Shown here: piece by piece, positions 7,673-15,117 of the stretch
Layout of the letters: the number at the start of each line of letters is the position of its first letter
How positions within the stretch are numbered: position 1 is the stretch's first letter
Assembly (NCBI GenBank): GCA_039794405.1
Contig: JBDIVL010000059.1
Coordinates: 1 to 22,286 of the forward strand
Source: JBDIVL01 sp039794405
Lineage (GTDB): Bacteria; Planctomycetota; Brocadiia; Brocadiales; Brocadiaceae
Direction: 5' to 3'
Length of the DNA: 22,286 bases
Position numbers and translations under genes: made by a program
Notes under the pieces: generated by a model
Databases searched by the model: none
Told to the model about the DNA's origin: nothing
What the model saw: only the letters and a program-made list of their open reading frames with translations

Positions 7673-8689
7673 ATGTCAAATAATAATTATAAAGAGACTG
7701 ATATCAGACCAGAAATAATCAGGCAGAATTACTGGGCATTACTTGAAAAAGAGGTTGCAAAATTTCTGGATGAAGATAAAAATGTCAAAGCTGAATTTTC
7801 AGTTCATATTGATTGCCCGCTATGTGGTGCTACCAGTTATAAAAAGTTATTCAAAAAGAGAGGATTCGTGTTTGTTGAATGCGATAAATGCAACTTGGTG
7901 TATGTAAATCCAGTTTTAGAAGAAAGCAAGCTTTGGGAATTTTACAATTCCGAGGCGCTTGATTACATGCAGAATGTCATCTTAAAAAACACGTCTTCTC
8001 AACGCAAACAAAAAATACATATTCCAAGGACAGAGATGATTAAGGATATAGCCCCCAACGGAAGGCTTTTAGAAATAGGCTGTTCGGTTGGTTACTTTTT
8101 GGAAGCCGCCAAAGAAGTAGGTAACTGGGAACTGTACGGCGTTGAACTGAATAAGAAATCTGCAGCTTACGTCAGAGAGAATCTGGATATAATGGTTTTT
8201 AATGATTTTGTAGAAAACCTGGATATTGATGAAGAGACCTTTAATGTTGTTGTCAGCTTTGAGGTTATAGAACATACGATAAATCCATTAGATGTGTTAA
8301 AGAAAGCTTATAAAATTTTGAAAAAGGACGGTTATTTTTTTGTCAGCACACCTAATATTGAAGGATTTGATTTTAAAGTTTTGGGGAAACATAATCGCTC
8401 ATTTTCTCCTCCCGGACATTTAGTTTATTTCACTCCAACTACCTTTGTCGATATTTTGAATAGAGCGGGTTTTAAGGATGTCAAAGTGCAAACACCAGGA
8501 AAACTGGACGTAGAAAATGTTCGTAATGAACTGTTAAGATCACCCAATCTTACTCTTGAAATGGACCCTTTTTTAAGAGAACTGCTCTTAACAGACGGAG
8601 AAAAATTTGAAAATGCCAGGGAAAACTTTCAAAAATATTTGGCTGACAACGGTTTTAGCAGCCATATGATTGCCCTCTGTAAGAAATAG
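7673..8689 (+). CDS. Class I SAM methyltransferase with N-terminal zinc ribbon (second copy)
   Basis: A 338-residue protein from ATG 7673. A zinc-ribbon-like unit has CPLC (C48, C51) and CDKC (C70, C73). A Methyltransf_23-like Rossmann domain follows with LLEIGCSVGYF (132-142), GVELN (156-160) and the classical SFEVIEH motif, then STPN and a GHLVYFTP loop typical of sugar or lipid methyltransferases. Layout is like the gene at 5231, but the sequences differ enough that this is not a recent duplication. The reading frame extends to a TTG at 7661, but ATG 7673 with GAAGA upstream is the better start. It precedes the first radical SAM gene by 6 bases. It probably methylates the nucleotide-linked sugar or the growing glycan; substrate unknown. 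Confidence 0.83.
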   Translation: MSNNNYKETDIRPEIIRQNYWALLEKEVAKFLDEDKNVKAEFSVHIDCPLCGATSYKKLFKKRGFVFVECDKCNLVYVNPVLEESKLWEFYNSEALDYMQNVILKNTSSQRKQKIHIPRTEMIKDIAPNGRLLEIGCSVGYFLEAAKEVGNWELYGVELNKKSAAYVRENLDIMVFNDFVENLDIDEETFNVVVSFEVIEHTINPLDVLKKAYKILKKDGYFFVSTPNIEGFDFKVLGKHNRSFSPPGHLVYFTPTTFVDILNRAGFKDVKVQTPGKLDVENVRNELLRSPNLTLEMDPFLRELLLTDGEKFENARENFQKYLADNGFSSHMIALCKK

Positions 8690-8695
8690 GTTGCT

Positions 8696-9613
8696 ATGAT
8701 TGAAGGAATAGATAAAAGCTTATTCGAACTTCCAAAACGGATATATTTTGATATTACGAACTTCTGTAATCTAAGTTGCAGAATGTGTCCGCAAGGATAC
8801 GGCCTGATTGAAAATAAAGGCTCCATGGATTTTAGTCTTTATAAGAAAGTCATTGATGATATCGAATCCATTGAAGATTACCATCCAATAGTTGCCTTGC
8901 ATGTAAACGGCGAGCCTCTGTTGCACAAGAAACTTGTCGACATGGTCACCTATGCATCCAAAAGGAAGTTGTACGTCCTTATTCATACCAATGGAGTACT
9001 ATTAGATGAGGAAAAAGGCCGACAACTTGTGCAAGCCGGAATTTCAGAAATATCTTTCAGTTTTGAAGGTGAAGACCCTGAATTTTATGAAAAAATGAGA
9101 CTTAAGTCCAACTATGAACAAGTGAAGAAAAACATTCAAAAATTCCTGGCAATAAAGGAAAGTACGAAAGTAGTTATTGAAGTATTAAAGTTCAGAGGCG
9201 TTAATAAAAATCTTGAAATATCAGAAAAGTTCAAAAAAAAATTCGAAGGTGCAGAATTTAGCAGTTTTTATGCAAGCGATTGGAGGGGAACATTAAATTT
9301 ACCAGAACTTAGCGAAAGAGAAATTCGTCATGAAAAACCATCTATTTGTGGCGATATGAGAAATGTTCTCGTTCTTTCATGGGAAGGGAAGGTACAGTCC
9401 TGTTGTATTGACTACAATTCCCAAATGATAATCGGCGATATAAACAAACAAACTTTGTTGGAAGTATGGCATGGAGATAAAAGACTGGAGTTATTGAAAA
9501 TAATGGGAGAAGGGCGGCATAATGAACTTAAATTATGCAGTACATGCAGCGCCCCTTATACGGTAAATACCAAGGAAAGAAAAAAAGAATCACAACTCAT
9601 GCCGGGATTGTAA
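8696..9613 (+). CDS. Radical SAM protein with SPASM-type C-terminal domain (first of two)
   Basis: A 305-residue radical SAM enzyme. The 4Fe-4S motif CNLSCRMC is at 24-31 (C24, C28, C31). HVNGEPLLH (69-77) gives the GEP SAM-contact motif, and HTNG (97-100) follows in the barrel. The C-terminal part has C218, the CC pair 236-237, and C281/C284 (CSTC). This fits one auxiliary iron-sulfur cluster, as in the shorter SPASM or twitch proteins, with GDINKQTLLEVWHG between them. SPASM enzymes modify peptides, and others dehydrogenate or epimerise sugars. Here the setting points to a sugar or glycan substrate, but this is inference. It starts 6 bases after the methyltransferase stop, and the second radical SAM gene follows closely. 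Confidence 0.87.
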   Translation: MIEGIDKSLFELPKRIYFDITNFCNLSCRMCPQGYGLIENKGSMDFSLYKKVIDDIESIEDYHPIVALHVNGEPLLHKKLVDMVTYASKRKLYVLIHTNGVLLDEEKGRQLVQAGISEISFSFEGEDPEFYEKMRLKSNYEQVKKNIQKFLAIKESTKVVIEVLKFRGVNKNLEISEKFKKKFEGAEFSSFYASDWRGTLNLPELSEREIRHEKPSICGDMRNVLVLSWEGKVQSCCIDYNSQMIIGDINKQTLLEVWHGDKRLELLKIMGEGRHNELKLCSTCSAPYTVNTKERKKESQLMPGL

Positions 9614-9640
9614 CATCTCGTCAATGAAGAAAAGACTATT

Positions 9641-10720
9641 ATGAAGAAAAGTATCCCCATCAATAAAGGTAATTACAGCAGCATGGAACCACCGGAGAGG
9701 GTAGAACAGTTCGATAAATATCGCTCTGAGGGGTGGGAAGAAGAGTATATAGGTTATCGTAAGAATTGGTCGGAGTTTGCCAAAAAGCAAATTGTCTCCG
9801 AATATCCCCTCCAAGTCGACACTGAGCTCTCTAATGTCTGCAACTTGAAATGTCCAATGTGTTTTCGTAGTAAGGATGCGTATAACAAAAAAGACAATAA
9901 TGTGCTGATGAAATATGACCTCTTCACAAAAATCATCGATGAAATAGGAGGCAAGGTTAAAGCGCTACGTTTGAGTCTGCGGGGAGAATCAACTTTACAT
10001 CCAAGGATTGTTGACTGTGTAAAGTACGCTAAAGCGAGAGGGATTAAGGAGATTTCCTTTCTTACAAATGGCAGCAGATTAGAAAAGAATTTTTTTGAAG
10101 AACTATTATTGGCGGGTGTTGACTGGATTACCATTTCCGTGGATGGACTTTACGACATATATAATACTATACGACGGCCATTGAAATTCGAGGAAACTTT
10201 ACAGAAAATTAAAGAGATGAAAGAGATAAAAACAAAGCATAACGTTCATCGGCCGGTCATCAAGGTCCAGTCTGTTTGGCCAGCAATAAGAGGAAATGCA
10301 GAGGAGTTTTACAATACTTTTAAACCCTATGTCAACCTTATTGCCTTCAATCCACTGATAGACTATTTAGGCAAAGACGAAGAAACCACAATAGAATATA
10401 TAGACAATTTTTCCTGCCCTCAAATATATGAACGGCTGGTTATCGGCGCCGATGGAGAAGCTATTATGTGTACCAATGATGAAGAGAACATCCAGCATAT
10501 CGGCAATGCCAACAGCCAGACGATTTATCAGATATGGCATGGGAAAAAACTTAATTCCATCAGAGAAATCCATAAACAGAACGATGGTTTCAAAAGCATC
10601 TTGGTCTGTAGAAAATGTTTTTTACCACGTAAAACGCAAGAAGTTGAAGAAGCCGCCGTAAATGGCAGAAAGTTTAAAATTCAAAACTATGTAAACAGAG
10701 CACAGGCTGTCGGGAGGTAG
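9641..10720 (+). CDS. Radical SAM protein with SPASM-type C-terminal domain (second of two)
   Basis: A 359-residue radical SAM enzyme. An N-terminal extension of about 55 residues precedes the CNLKCPMC motif (C67, C71, C74). RLSLRGESTLHP (110-121) carries the GE motif, and LTNGSRL and ISVDG mark later barrel strands. The C-terminal half has C259, C277 and C323/C326 (CRKC), again consistent with one auxiliary cluster, and the IGNANSQTIYQIWHG linker seen in SPASM proteins. Overall it is related to but clearly distinct from the gene before it. Its substrate is unknown; paired radical SAM genes in this setting could act in sequence on one sugar. It lies 27 bases after the first copy and ends 10 bases before neuB. 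Confidence 0.87.
   Translation: MKKSIPINKGNYSSMEPPERVEQFDKYRSEGWEEEYIGYRKNWSEFAKKQIVSEYPLQVDTELSNVCNLKCPMCFRSKDAYNKKDNNVLMKYDLFTKIIDEIGGKVKALRLSLRGESTLHPRIVDCVKYAKARGIKEISFLTNGSRLEKNFFEELLLAGVDWITISVDGLYDIYNTIRRPLKFEETLQKIKEMKEIKTKHNVHRPVIKVQSVWPAIRGNAEEFYNTFKPYVNLIAFNPLIDYLGKDEETTIEYIDNFSCPQIYERLVIGADGEAIMCTNDEENIQHIGNANSQTIYQIWHGKKLNSIREIHKQNDGFKSILVCRKCFLPRKTQEVEEAAVNGRKFKIQNYVNRAQAVGR
10713..10718 (+). promoter_or_regulatory. Ribosome binding site GGAGGT upstream of neuB
   Basis: GGAGGT at 10713-10718, inside the last codons of the radical SAM gene, is a strong Shine-Dalgarno match. Its 12-base distance to ATG 10731 is longer than ideal, but no other start fits the family better. Confidence 0.55.
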
Positions 10721-10730
10721 GTGTTTAATT

Positions 10731-11744
10731 ATGTTTAAAAATTATAATAAAGATCGCTGTTACATCATTGCAGAAATAGGGGGAAACTTCACAAAGCTTG
10801 ATCAGGCAAAAAAACTTATTGATGAAGCAAAAAAATGTGGAGTCGATGCAATAAAATTACAAACATACAAAGCCGATACACTTTCAAGTAAAAAGGCAAT
10901 GTTTGATTTTGAAAACACCGGTAATATACCTCAGTATGATTTGTTTAAAAAATATGAAATTAGCGAAAAGTTGCATAAAGAGGTATTTGAGTATGCGTCA
11001 TCAAAAAATCTTGACTGGTTCTCTACGCCTTCACATCAAAGTGATGTCGATATGTTAGAAAAACTTGGTGTTGGTGCGTATAAAATTGGCTCCGATGATG
11101 CTTATAACATCCCCTTTTTAAAGTATGTCGCCAGAACCGGCAAGCCAATTATTTTAGCAACTGGTATGTGTACAATGCAGGAGGTGTGGGAATCTGTGTA
11201 CGCTATTCTAGAAGAGGGGAATGACCATCTGTTTTTGTTACATGCGGTCAGCTCCTATCCAGCATACCCGGCAAGTATCAACCTCCAAGCTATTAAATCT
11301 ATGATTGAAGAGTTTCCATGTATCCCCGTTGGTTATTCCGATCATACATTAGGAACAACTGCGATCATCTGTGCCGTCGCCATGGGATCTAAGATGGTTG
11401 AAAAACATTTTACCTATGATAAAAATGCAGAAGGGCCTGATCATATGCATTCGGCATGTCCGGAAGAGATGAAAGAAATAGTCGATAGAATTCGCGAATT
11501 TGAAATTATGAGGGGAAACGGTATCAAGAGACCTGCAGTCAGTGAAAAAACATCTCGAATTAATACCAGAAAAAGCATCGTCATAGGCAAGGATATTAAG
11601 GCAGGAGAAAAAATTACTAAAGATCATATTGTAATCAAACGTCCGGGGTACGGTATACCACCAAAATATATTGAACAGGTAATAGGTAGAATGGTAAGCA
11701 AAAACCTGGCTAAAGAGGATGTCCTAAAATGGGAAGATTTTTAA
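10731..11744 (+). CDS. neuB: N-acetylneuraminate/nonulosonate synthase with C-terminal SAF domain
   Basis: A 337-residue NeuB-family synthase, which condenses phosphoenolpyruvate with a six-carbon N-acyl sugar to a nine-carbon 2-keto acid (sialic, legionaminic or pseudaminic type). The TIM barrel has AEIGGN (14-19), IKLQTYKADT (41-50), KIGSDD (118-123), HAVSSYPA (171-178), GYSDHTLG (201-208) and EKHFTYDKN (224-232). H205 and H226 correspond to the two metal-binding histidines of Neisseria NeuB. A SAF (antifreeze-like) domain follows with KSIVIGKDIKAGE (281-293) and RPGYGIPP (304-311). The usual AEIGxNHxG signature is changed: the histidine is phenylalanine (F20). The stop is 1 base from the next ATG. 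This gene defines the locus as nonulosonic acid synthesis. The exact product cannot be read from sequence. Confidence 0.93.
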   Translation: MFKNYNKDRCYIIAEIGGNFTKLDQAKKLIDEAKKCGVDAIKLQTYKADTLSSKKAMFDFENTGNIPQYDLFKKYEISEKLHKEVFEYASSKNLDWFSTPSHQSDVDMLEKLGVGAYKIGSDDAYNIPFLKYVARTGKPIILATGMCTMQEVWESVYAILEEGNDHLFLLHAVSSYPAYPASINLQAIKSMIEEFPCIPVGYSDHTLGTTAIICAVAMGSKMVEKHFTYDKNAEGPDHMHSACPEEMKEIVDRIREFEIMRGNGIKRPAVSEKTSRINTRKSIVIGKDIKAGEKITKDHIVIKRPGYGIPPKYIEQVIGRMVSKNLAKEDVLKWEDF

Positions 11745-11745
11745 T

Positions 11746-12423
11746 ATGAAGATCGGTATTATTTTACAGGCACGTATGGGTTCTTCCAGGCTACCAGGAA
11801 AAATCCTAAAGAAAATAGGGAAAATGTCTCTGCTGGAGCACATATTTTTCAGGCTTAAATTTCTGAAACACAATGTCACCATTGTTTTGGCAACAAGCAA
11901 CTTACCACAAGACGATATTGTCGAAATATTTTGCCAGGAAAATAATATCAACTGTTTCAGGGGAAGCGAAAACAACGTACTAGAGCGATACTATTTGTGT
12001 GCAAAAGATTATAGATTCGATCATATAGTAAGGATGACAGGTGATAATCCCTTCCCGGACATCGAAGAGATAGACAAACTGATTGATTTACATCTTGAGG
12101 TCGGATCGGATTATGCAAACTCATTCAAAGTTTTACCAGTTGGTGTCGGAGCAGAAATATTTACTTTCGATGCTCTTGAGAAAAGTTATTTTGAAGGCAA
12201 AGAACCGCATCATATCGAACATGTAAATGAGTATATGTTAGAACATCCTGAAATTTTCAAAACTCTTATTTTGGAAGTTGTTCAAAACAAGAAGAGACCT
12301 GATATACGCCTGACAGTGGATACAGAAGAAGATTACAGGAAAGCGTGTTACATAGTGGAGCATAGTAAAAGTAAATTTATTACAACAGAAGAAGCAATTG
12401 GTTTATGTTTGGAATTTGCATAG
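11746..12423 (+). CDS. spsF: SpsF-type cytidylyltransferase, predicted CMP-nonulosonate synthetase
   Basis: A 225-residue protein of the SpsF/acylneuraminate cytidylyltransferase group, which activates 2-keto sugar acids as CMP derivatives. The nucleotide-binding signature QARMGSSRLPGK is at 8-19. The metal-binding region RMTGDNP is at 96-102, HIEHVNEY (156-163) matches the EREHVTPY of SpsF, and the RLTVDTEEDY block (188-197) matches its C-terminal motif. Length is typical. In Bacillus subtilis, spsE-spsF-spsG follow each other as synthase, cytidylyltransferase and PseG-like gene, exactly the order seen here. It starts 1 base after neuB and overlaps the next gene by 19 bases, so the three are probably translationally coupled. 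Confidence 0.87.
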   Translation: MKIGIILQARMGSSRLPGKILKKIGKMSLLEHIFFRLKFLKHNVTIVLATSNLPQDDIVEIFCQENNINCFRGSENNVLERYYLCAKDYRFDHIVRMTGDNPFPDIEEIDKLIDLHLEVGSDYANSFKVLPVGVGAEIFTFDALEKSYFEGKEPHHIEHVNEYMLEHPEIFKTLILEVVQNKKRPDIRLTVDTEEDYRKACYIVEHSKSKFITTEEAIGLCLEFA

Positions 12424-13352
12424 AGTCATCGCACACTAAAGGAATGGGTCACTTATTCCGTATATTAAATTTCATAAAATACTTACGTTCTACGAACACA
12501 CGTTTTATTGTATTTGTTAATAATGACCCGATTGCTATAAATATTATTAAGTCAAACAACCTAACCTTTGAAATTGTAGATTTATCTGATTTGGAGAGTA
12601 ATTGGGAATCAAATCTTATAAAAAAATATAGCATAGATATTTGGATAAATGACAGACTAGATACAGACATCACACATTCCCTTAATGTGAAGAAAAACAA
12701 CATCAAACTTGTTACACTAGATGATATGGGGAGTGGTTCAGAGTTGGCAGATATAAATTTCTGTGCAATGGCATTTGATTCACCTGAAAGATTAAAGGGA
12801 AAAAAACTTTTAACGGGAATTAAATACTTAATCTTAAATGATGAAATCGCTAAACATAAAAGAGTTAGAAAAAAAATAAAAAATATTTTGGTTACTCTCG
12901 GTGGATCAGATACTTATGGCGTAACAATAAAAATAGTTAAGATTATGAGCAAATCAGGGATTTCTGCCACTGTTATTACGGGTCCTTCATTTATATATAA
13001 AGATGAACTATCACAAGTTGCCAATGATCTTTTTATAATTAAAGAGGCCGTTCCTTCCTTGATTGAAGAATTCTACAATTTTGATCTGGCCATTACTGGA
13101 GGTGGTATAACACCTTTTGAAGCCAATGCATCCGGTCTTCCTTGTATAATAGTAGCAAATGAGCCGTTTGAAATTGGTAATGGCAAGTTTCTGGAGAGAT
13201 TGGGCTCCTCTGCTTTTGCAGGTTACTACAAAGAAGTGAGCGATGATTTCATTGATCTCAATTTAGATATTGAAGAAATGAGTACAACTGGAATTCGAAA
13301 CATTAAGCTCAATGGAGCTGAAAATATTTTCAGACAAATACAATCTTTATGA
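12405..13352 (+). CDS. PseG/SpsG-like nucleotide-sugar hydrolase or GT-B fold protein
   Basis: A 315-residue protein of the PseG/SpsG group, GT-B fold enzymes related to MurG. PseG hydrolyses the UDP from a 2,4-diacetamido-trideoxy sugar before the NeuB-type condensation. Visible are KGMGHLFR (12-19; H16 aligns with the catalytic histidine of the GxGHxxR loop), TLDDMG (104-109), ILVTLGGSD (161-169) and the nucleotide-binding ITGGGITPFEA (230-240). The N-terminal loop is ESSHTKGMGH rather than the usual DASxxIGxGH. As no hydrolysing 2-epimerase is visible in the locus, this gene is the best candidate for releasing the sugar from its nucleotide. A glycosyltransferase role is the alternative. 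Start ATG 12405 lies inside spsF. Its stop overlaps the next start as ATGA. Confidence 0.8.
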   Translation: MFGICIESSHTKGMGHLFRILNFIKYLRSTNTRFIVFVNNDPIAINIIKSNNLTFEIVDLSDLESNWESNLIKKYSIDIWINDRLDTDITHSLNVKKNNIKLVTLDDMGSGSELADINFCAMAFDSPERLKGKKLLTGIKYLILNDEIAKHKRVRKKIKNILVTLGGSDTYGVTIKIVKIMSKSGISATVITGPSFIYKDELSQVANDLFIIKEAVPSLIEEFYNFDLAITGGGITPFEANASGLPCIIVANEPFEIGNGKFLERLGSSAFAGYYKEVSDDFIDLNLDIEEMSTTGIRNIKLNGAENIFRQIQSL

Positions 13353-14047
13353 AAAAAACAGTAGTAATTCATCAACCTGATTTTTTGCCGTATCTCGGAT
13401 TTTTTCATAGGCTACTTTATGCAGAAGTTTTTGTCGTACTGGATCATGTACAGTTTACCAGGGGAGGTAGCGATTGCTGGATCCACAGAGATAAGATAAA
13501 GACAGCTAACGGTGTAAAATGGTTAACCATCCAGGTGAAAAAATGTGAAATCCAAACACCAATCAATGAGGTGATTCTTTCCGATACTACTGACTGGAAA
13601 ACAAATAATTTAAATAAAATCCAAGAGGCATATAGGAAAACTCCCTTTTTTGAAGAAATATTTCCACATATTGAAAACTTATACAGCCATTCCTGTATTA
13701 AAATGTCGGATTTTAATGTACAGTCGATAAAAATGCTTTTTGAATTGTTTGATATTAAAATAGATATGGTCTTTTCCAGTTCCCTTAACCCCACAGGTAA
13801 AAAAAGTGAGATGCTAATGGATCTATTAAAGAAAGTAGATGCTACAAGATATTTATCCGGAATAGGGGCAAAGGATTATTTAGATTATACGCCATTTTAT
13901 GACTCTAACATCGAGATTTCATGGCAGGAATTCAAACATCCCGTGTACCAACAAGTGCATGGAGAGTTTATACCATATCTCAGTAGCATTGATCTACTTT
14001 TCAATTGTGGAATGAAAAAATCAAGGGAAATCTTAAGAGATTGTTGA
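13349..14047 (+). CDS. WbqC family protein
   Basis: A 232-residue member of the WbqC-like family, common in O-antigen and other glycan clusters but of unproven biochemical role. The family hallmarks are HQPDFLPYLGFFHR at the N-terminus (8-21), VVLDHVQFTRG (29-39), HRDKIK (46-51) and WLTIQVKK (58-65), then YLSGIGAKDYL (168-178) and the final PYLSSIDLLFNCG (209-221). Length and ending are normal, so the gene looks intact. It overlaps the PseG-like gene by 4 bases (ATGA) and appears to close the nonulosonic acid operon; decayed sequence follows. Its tight linkage to neuB, spsF and the PseG-like gene suggests it works on the same sugar. I do not assign a reaction. Confidence 0.87.
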   Translation: MKKTVVIHQPDFLPYLGFFHRLLYAEVFVVLDHVQFTRGGSDCWIHRDKIKTANGVKWLTIQVKKCEIQTPINEVILSDTTDWKTNNLNKIQEAYRKTPFFEEIFPHIENLYSHSCIKMSDFNVQSIKMLFELFDIKIDMVFSSSLNPTGKKSEMLMDLLKKVDATRYLSGIGAKDYLDYTPFYDSNIEISWQEFKHPVYQQVHGEFIPYLSSIDLLFNCGMKKSREILRDC

Positions 14048-14377
14048 CAAAACAAAATACCCTTATATCTACTGAAGAAACTGAGGTTATTGAGTATATT
14101 ATCAATCTGAGTTAAATATTTTAAGATACGAAATAACAACAAATAACTTTGATCAAAAAAATATCTCAAATTTCATGATGATCTTTCTGGTATCAGTAAC
14201 CGACTCCGCGGGTATGATTTCTCGAAGATAAATCAACGAAAAACAAATGGTTACAAAAATACGACTTTGACACCAGATTTCATGGTCTTCTTTGAGAAAT
14301 GTAGTGAAACAAATCAGGTTTTTGAAATTTTCAAAAATAGATGCTTTTAGCTATAACTAAACCAGGAATTAAACAAA
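14048..14377 (+). pseudogene. Gap with likely gene remnants
   Basis: No intact gene is present in these 330 bases, but two pieces look coding. Frame 14044-14115 gives a charged, helix-like tail (STEETEVIEYIINLS, then stop). Frame 14153-14350 gives 65 open codons of ordinary composition, including GISNRLRGYDFSK and LTPDFMVFFEKC, ending TAG at 14348. That second piece has no start codon near its front and is preceded by TGA. I do not recognise either. They look like leftovers of one or two broken genes between the intact operon and the right-hand glycosyltransferase region. Confidence 0.35.
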
Positions 14378-15007
14378 GTGATCTACAAACCGGTATTAAC
14401 GAAAGAGGAATTAGAAAAACTTGCTTCCGAACAAAAAGAGCAGACAGCAGAAATATTCAAACCAAATGATTTTTACGGGCATGCTGCAATTATCAAACAA
14501 TACTGCGGTTTGGAACAAACTTATCAGTTACCTGGCATCATTCCTCACGGGCCTAATCCTTCTGAGAAAGTGTGGAATCGTGAAATCAACCATCCAATAC
14601 CCTTTTTTTTATTGTACTCAAAACAACAACAAGAAAACTATGCAAGGCATAGCAACAAACGGTCATTCATAATAGGATCGCCTATATATTATGCACAGCA
14701 TATTATCAGGGAAGAATTGAGCAGAATCCGAGAAAAAGCGTGTGGAACAATTGTATTTCCTTCACACTCAACACATCACATTACTACTGAATACAACCAA
14801 GCAATATTTATAGAGTTCCTGGAATCTCTTCCACAAAATAATCATCCTATAACGATTTGTCTTTATTGGCGAGACATACAGCTAAGAAGACATATTGACT
14901 ACATGAATGCGGGATTTAACTGCACTACTGCAGGCCATATGTATGACAAGCAATTTATTTTTAGGTTACTAAGATTAATGGCTTCTCATATCAACTACTT
15001 CAAATAA
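14378..15007 (+). CDS. Polysaccharide-cluster protein of unknown function, apparently truncated
   Basis: A 209-residue frame starting at GTG 14378 with AGGAA 9 bases upstream. It resembles a family of surface-polysaccharide cluster proteins of unknown activity. Recognisable stretches are YGHAAIIKQY (33-42), PGIIPHG (52-58), IVFPSHSTHH (125-134), ICLYWRDI (160-167) and TAGHMYD (184-190). As I remember this family, the protein continues past the TAGH motif through a SN-IGTHxFY-like segment to another 60-100 residues. Here the frame stops just after SHINYFK. Sequence that looks like the family's far C-terminus (QQNEFAKYLLGYDS) appears immediately downstream in another frame. I read this as an internal deletion that changed frame. 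The product may therefore be non-functional. Family identity is from memory and moderate in confidence. Confidence 0.6.
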   Translation: MIYKPVLTKEELEKLASEQKEQTAEIFKPNDFYGHAAIIKQYCGLEQTYQLPGIIPHGPNPSEKVWNREINHPIPFFLLYSKQQQENYARHSNKRSFIIGSPIYYAQHIIREELSRIREKACGTIVFPSHSTHHITTEYNQAIFIEFLESLPQNNHPITICLYWRDIQLRRHIDYMNAGFNCTTAGHMYDKQFIFRLLRLMASHINYFK

Positions 15008-15117
15008 CTAAAACCTTTTTTGACGCTTGTAAGTCTACACATTCAGAACATATTTTACAACAGAATGAATTTGCCAAGTATTTACTGGGATATGATTCAA
15101 TTTTAAAAGCAAAAGAA
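15008..15117 (+). pseudogene. Detached C-terminal coding remnant in the next frame
   Basis: The +1 frame is open from 14965 and runs without a stop into the FkbM methyltransferase frame. Between 15031 and 15117 it reads SEHILQQNEFAKYLLGYDS and ILKAKEMKD. This is typical of the end of capsule-type glycan proteins (an F-x-K-xx-LG-D-S motif before a short helix) rather than of FkbM proteins. I infer that it belongs to the gene at 14378 and was shifted by a deletion, leaving it fused to the front of the FkbM gene. Confidence 0.35.

Noticed and set aside
9754..10134. 126-codon - strand frame
   Set aside because: Lies wholly inside the second radical SAM gene, whose catalytic motifs are on the + strand.
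14044..14069. TTGACA followed by TATATC as promoter for the right-hand genes
   Set aside because: The spacing is about 14 bases, too short, and the TTGACA overlaps the end of wbqC.
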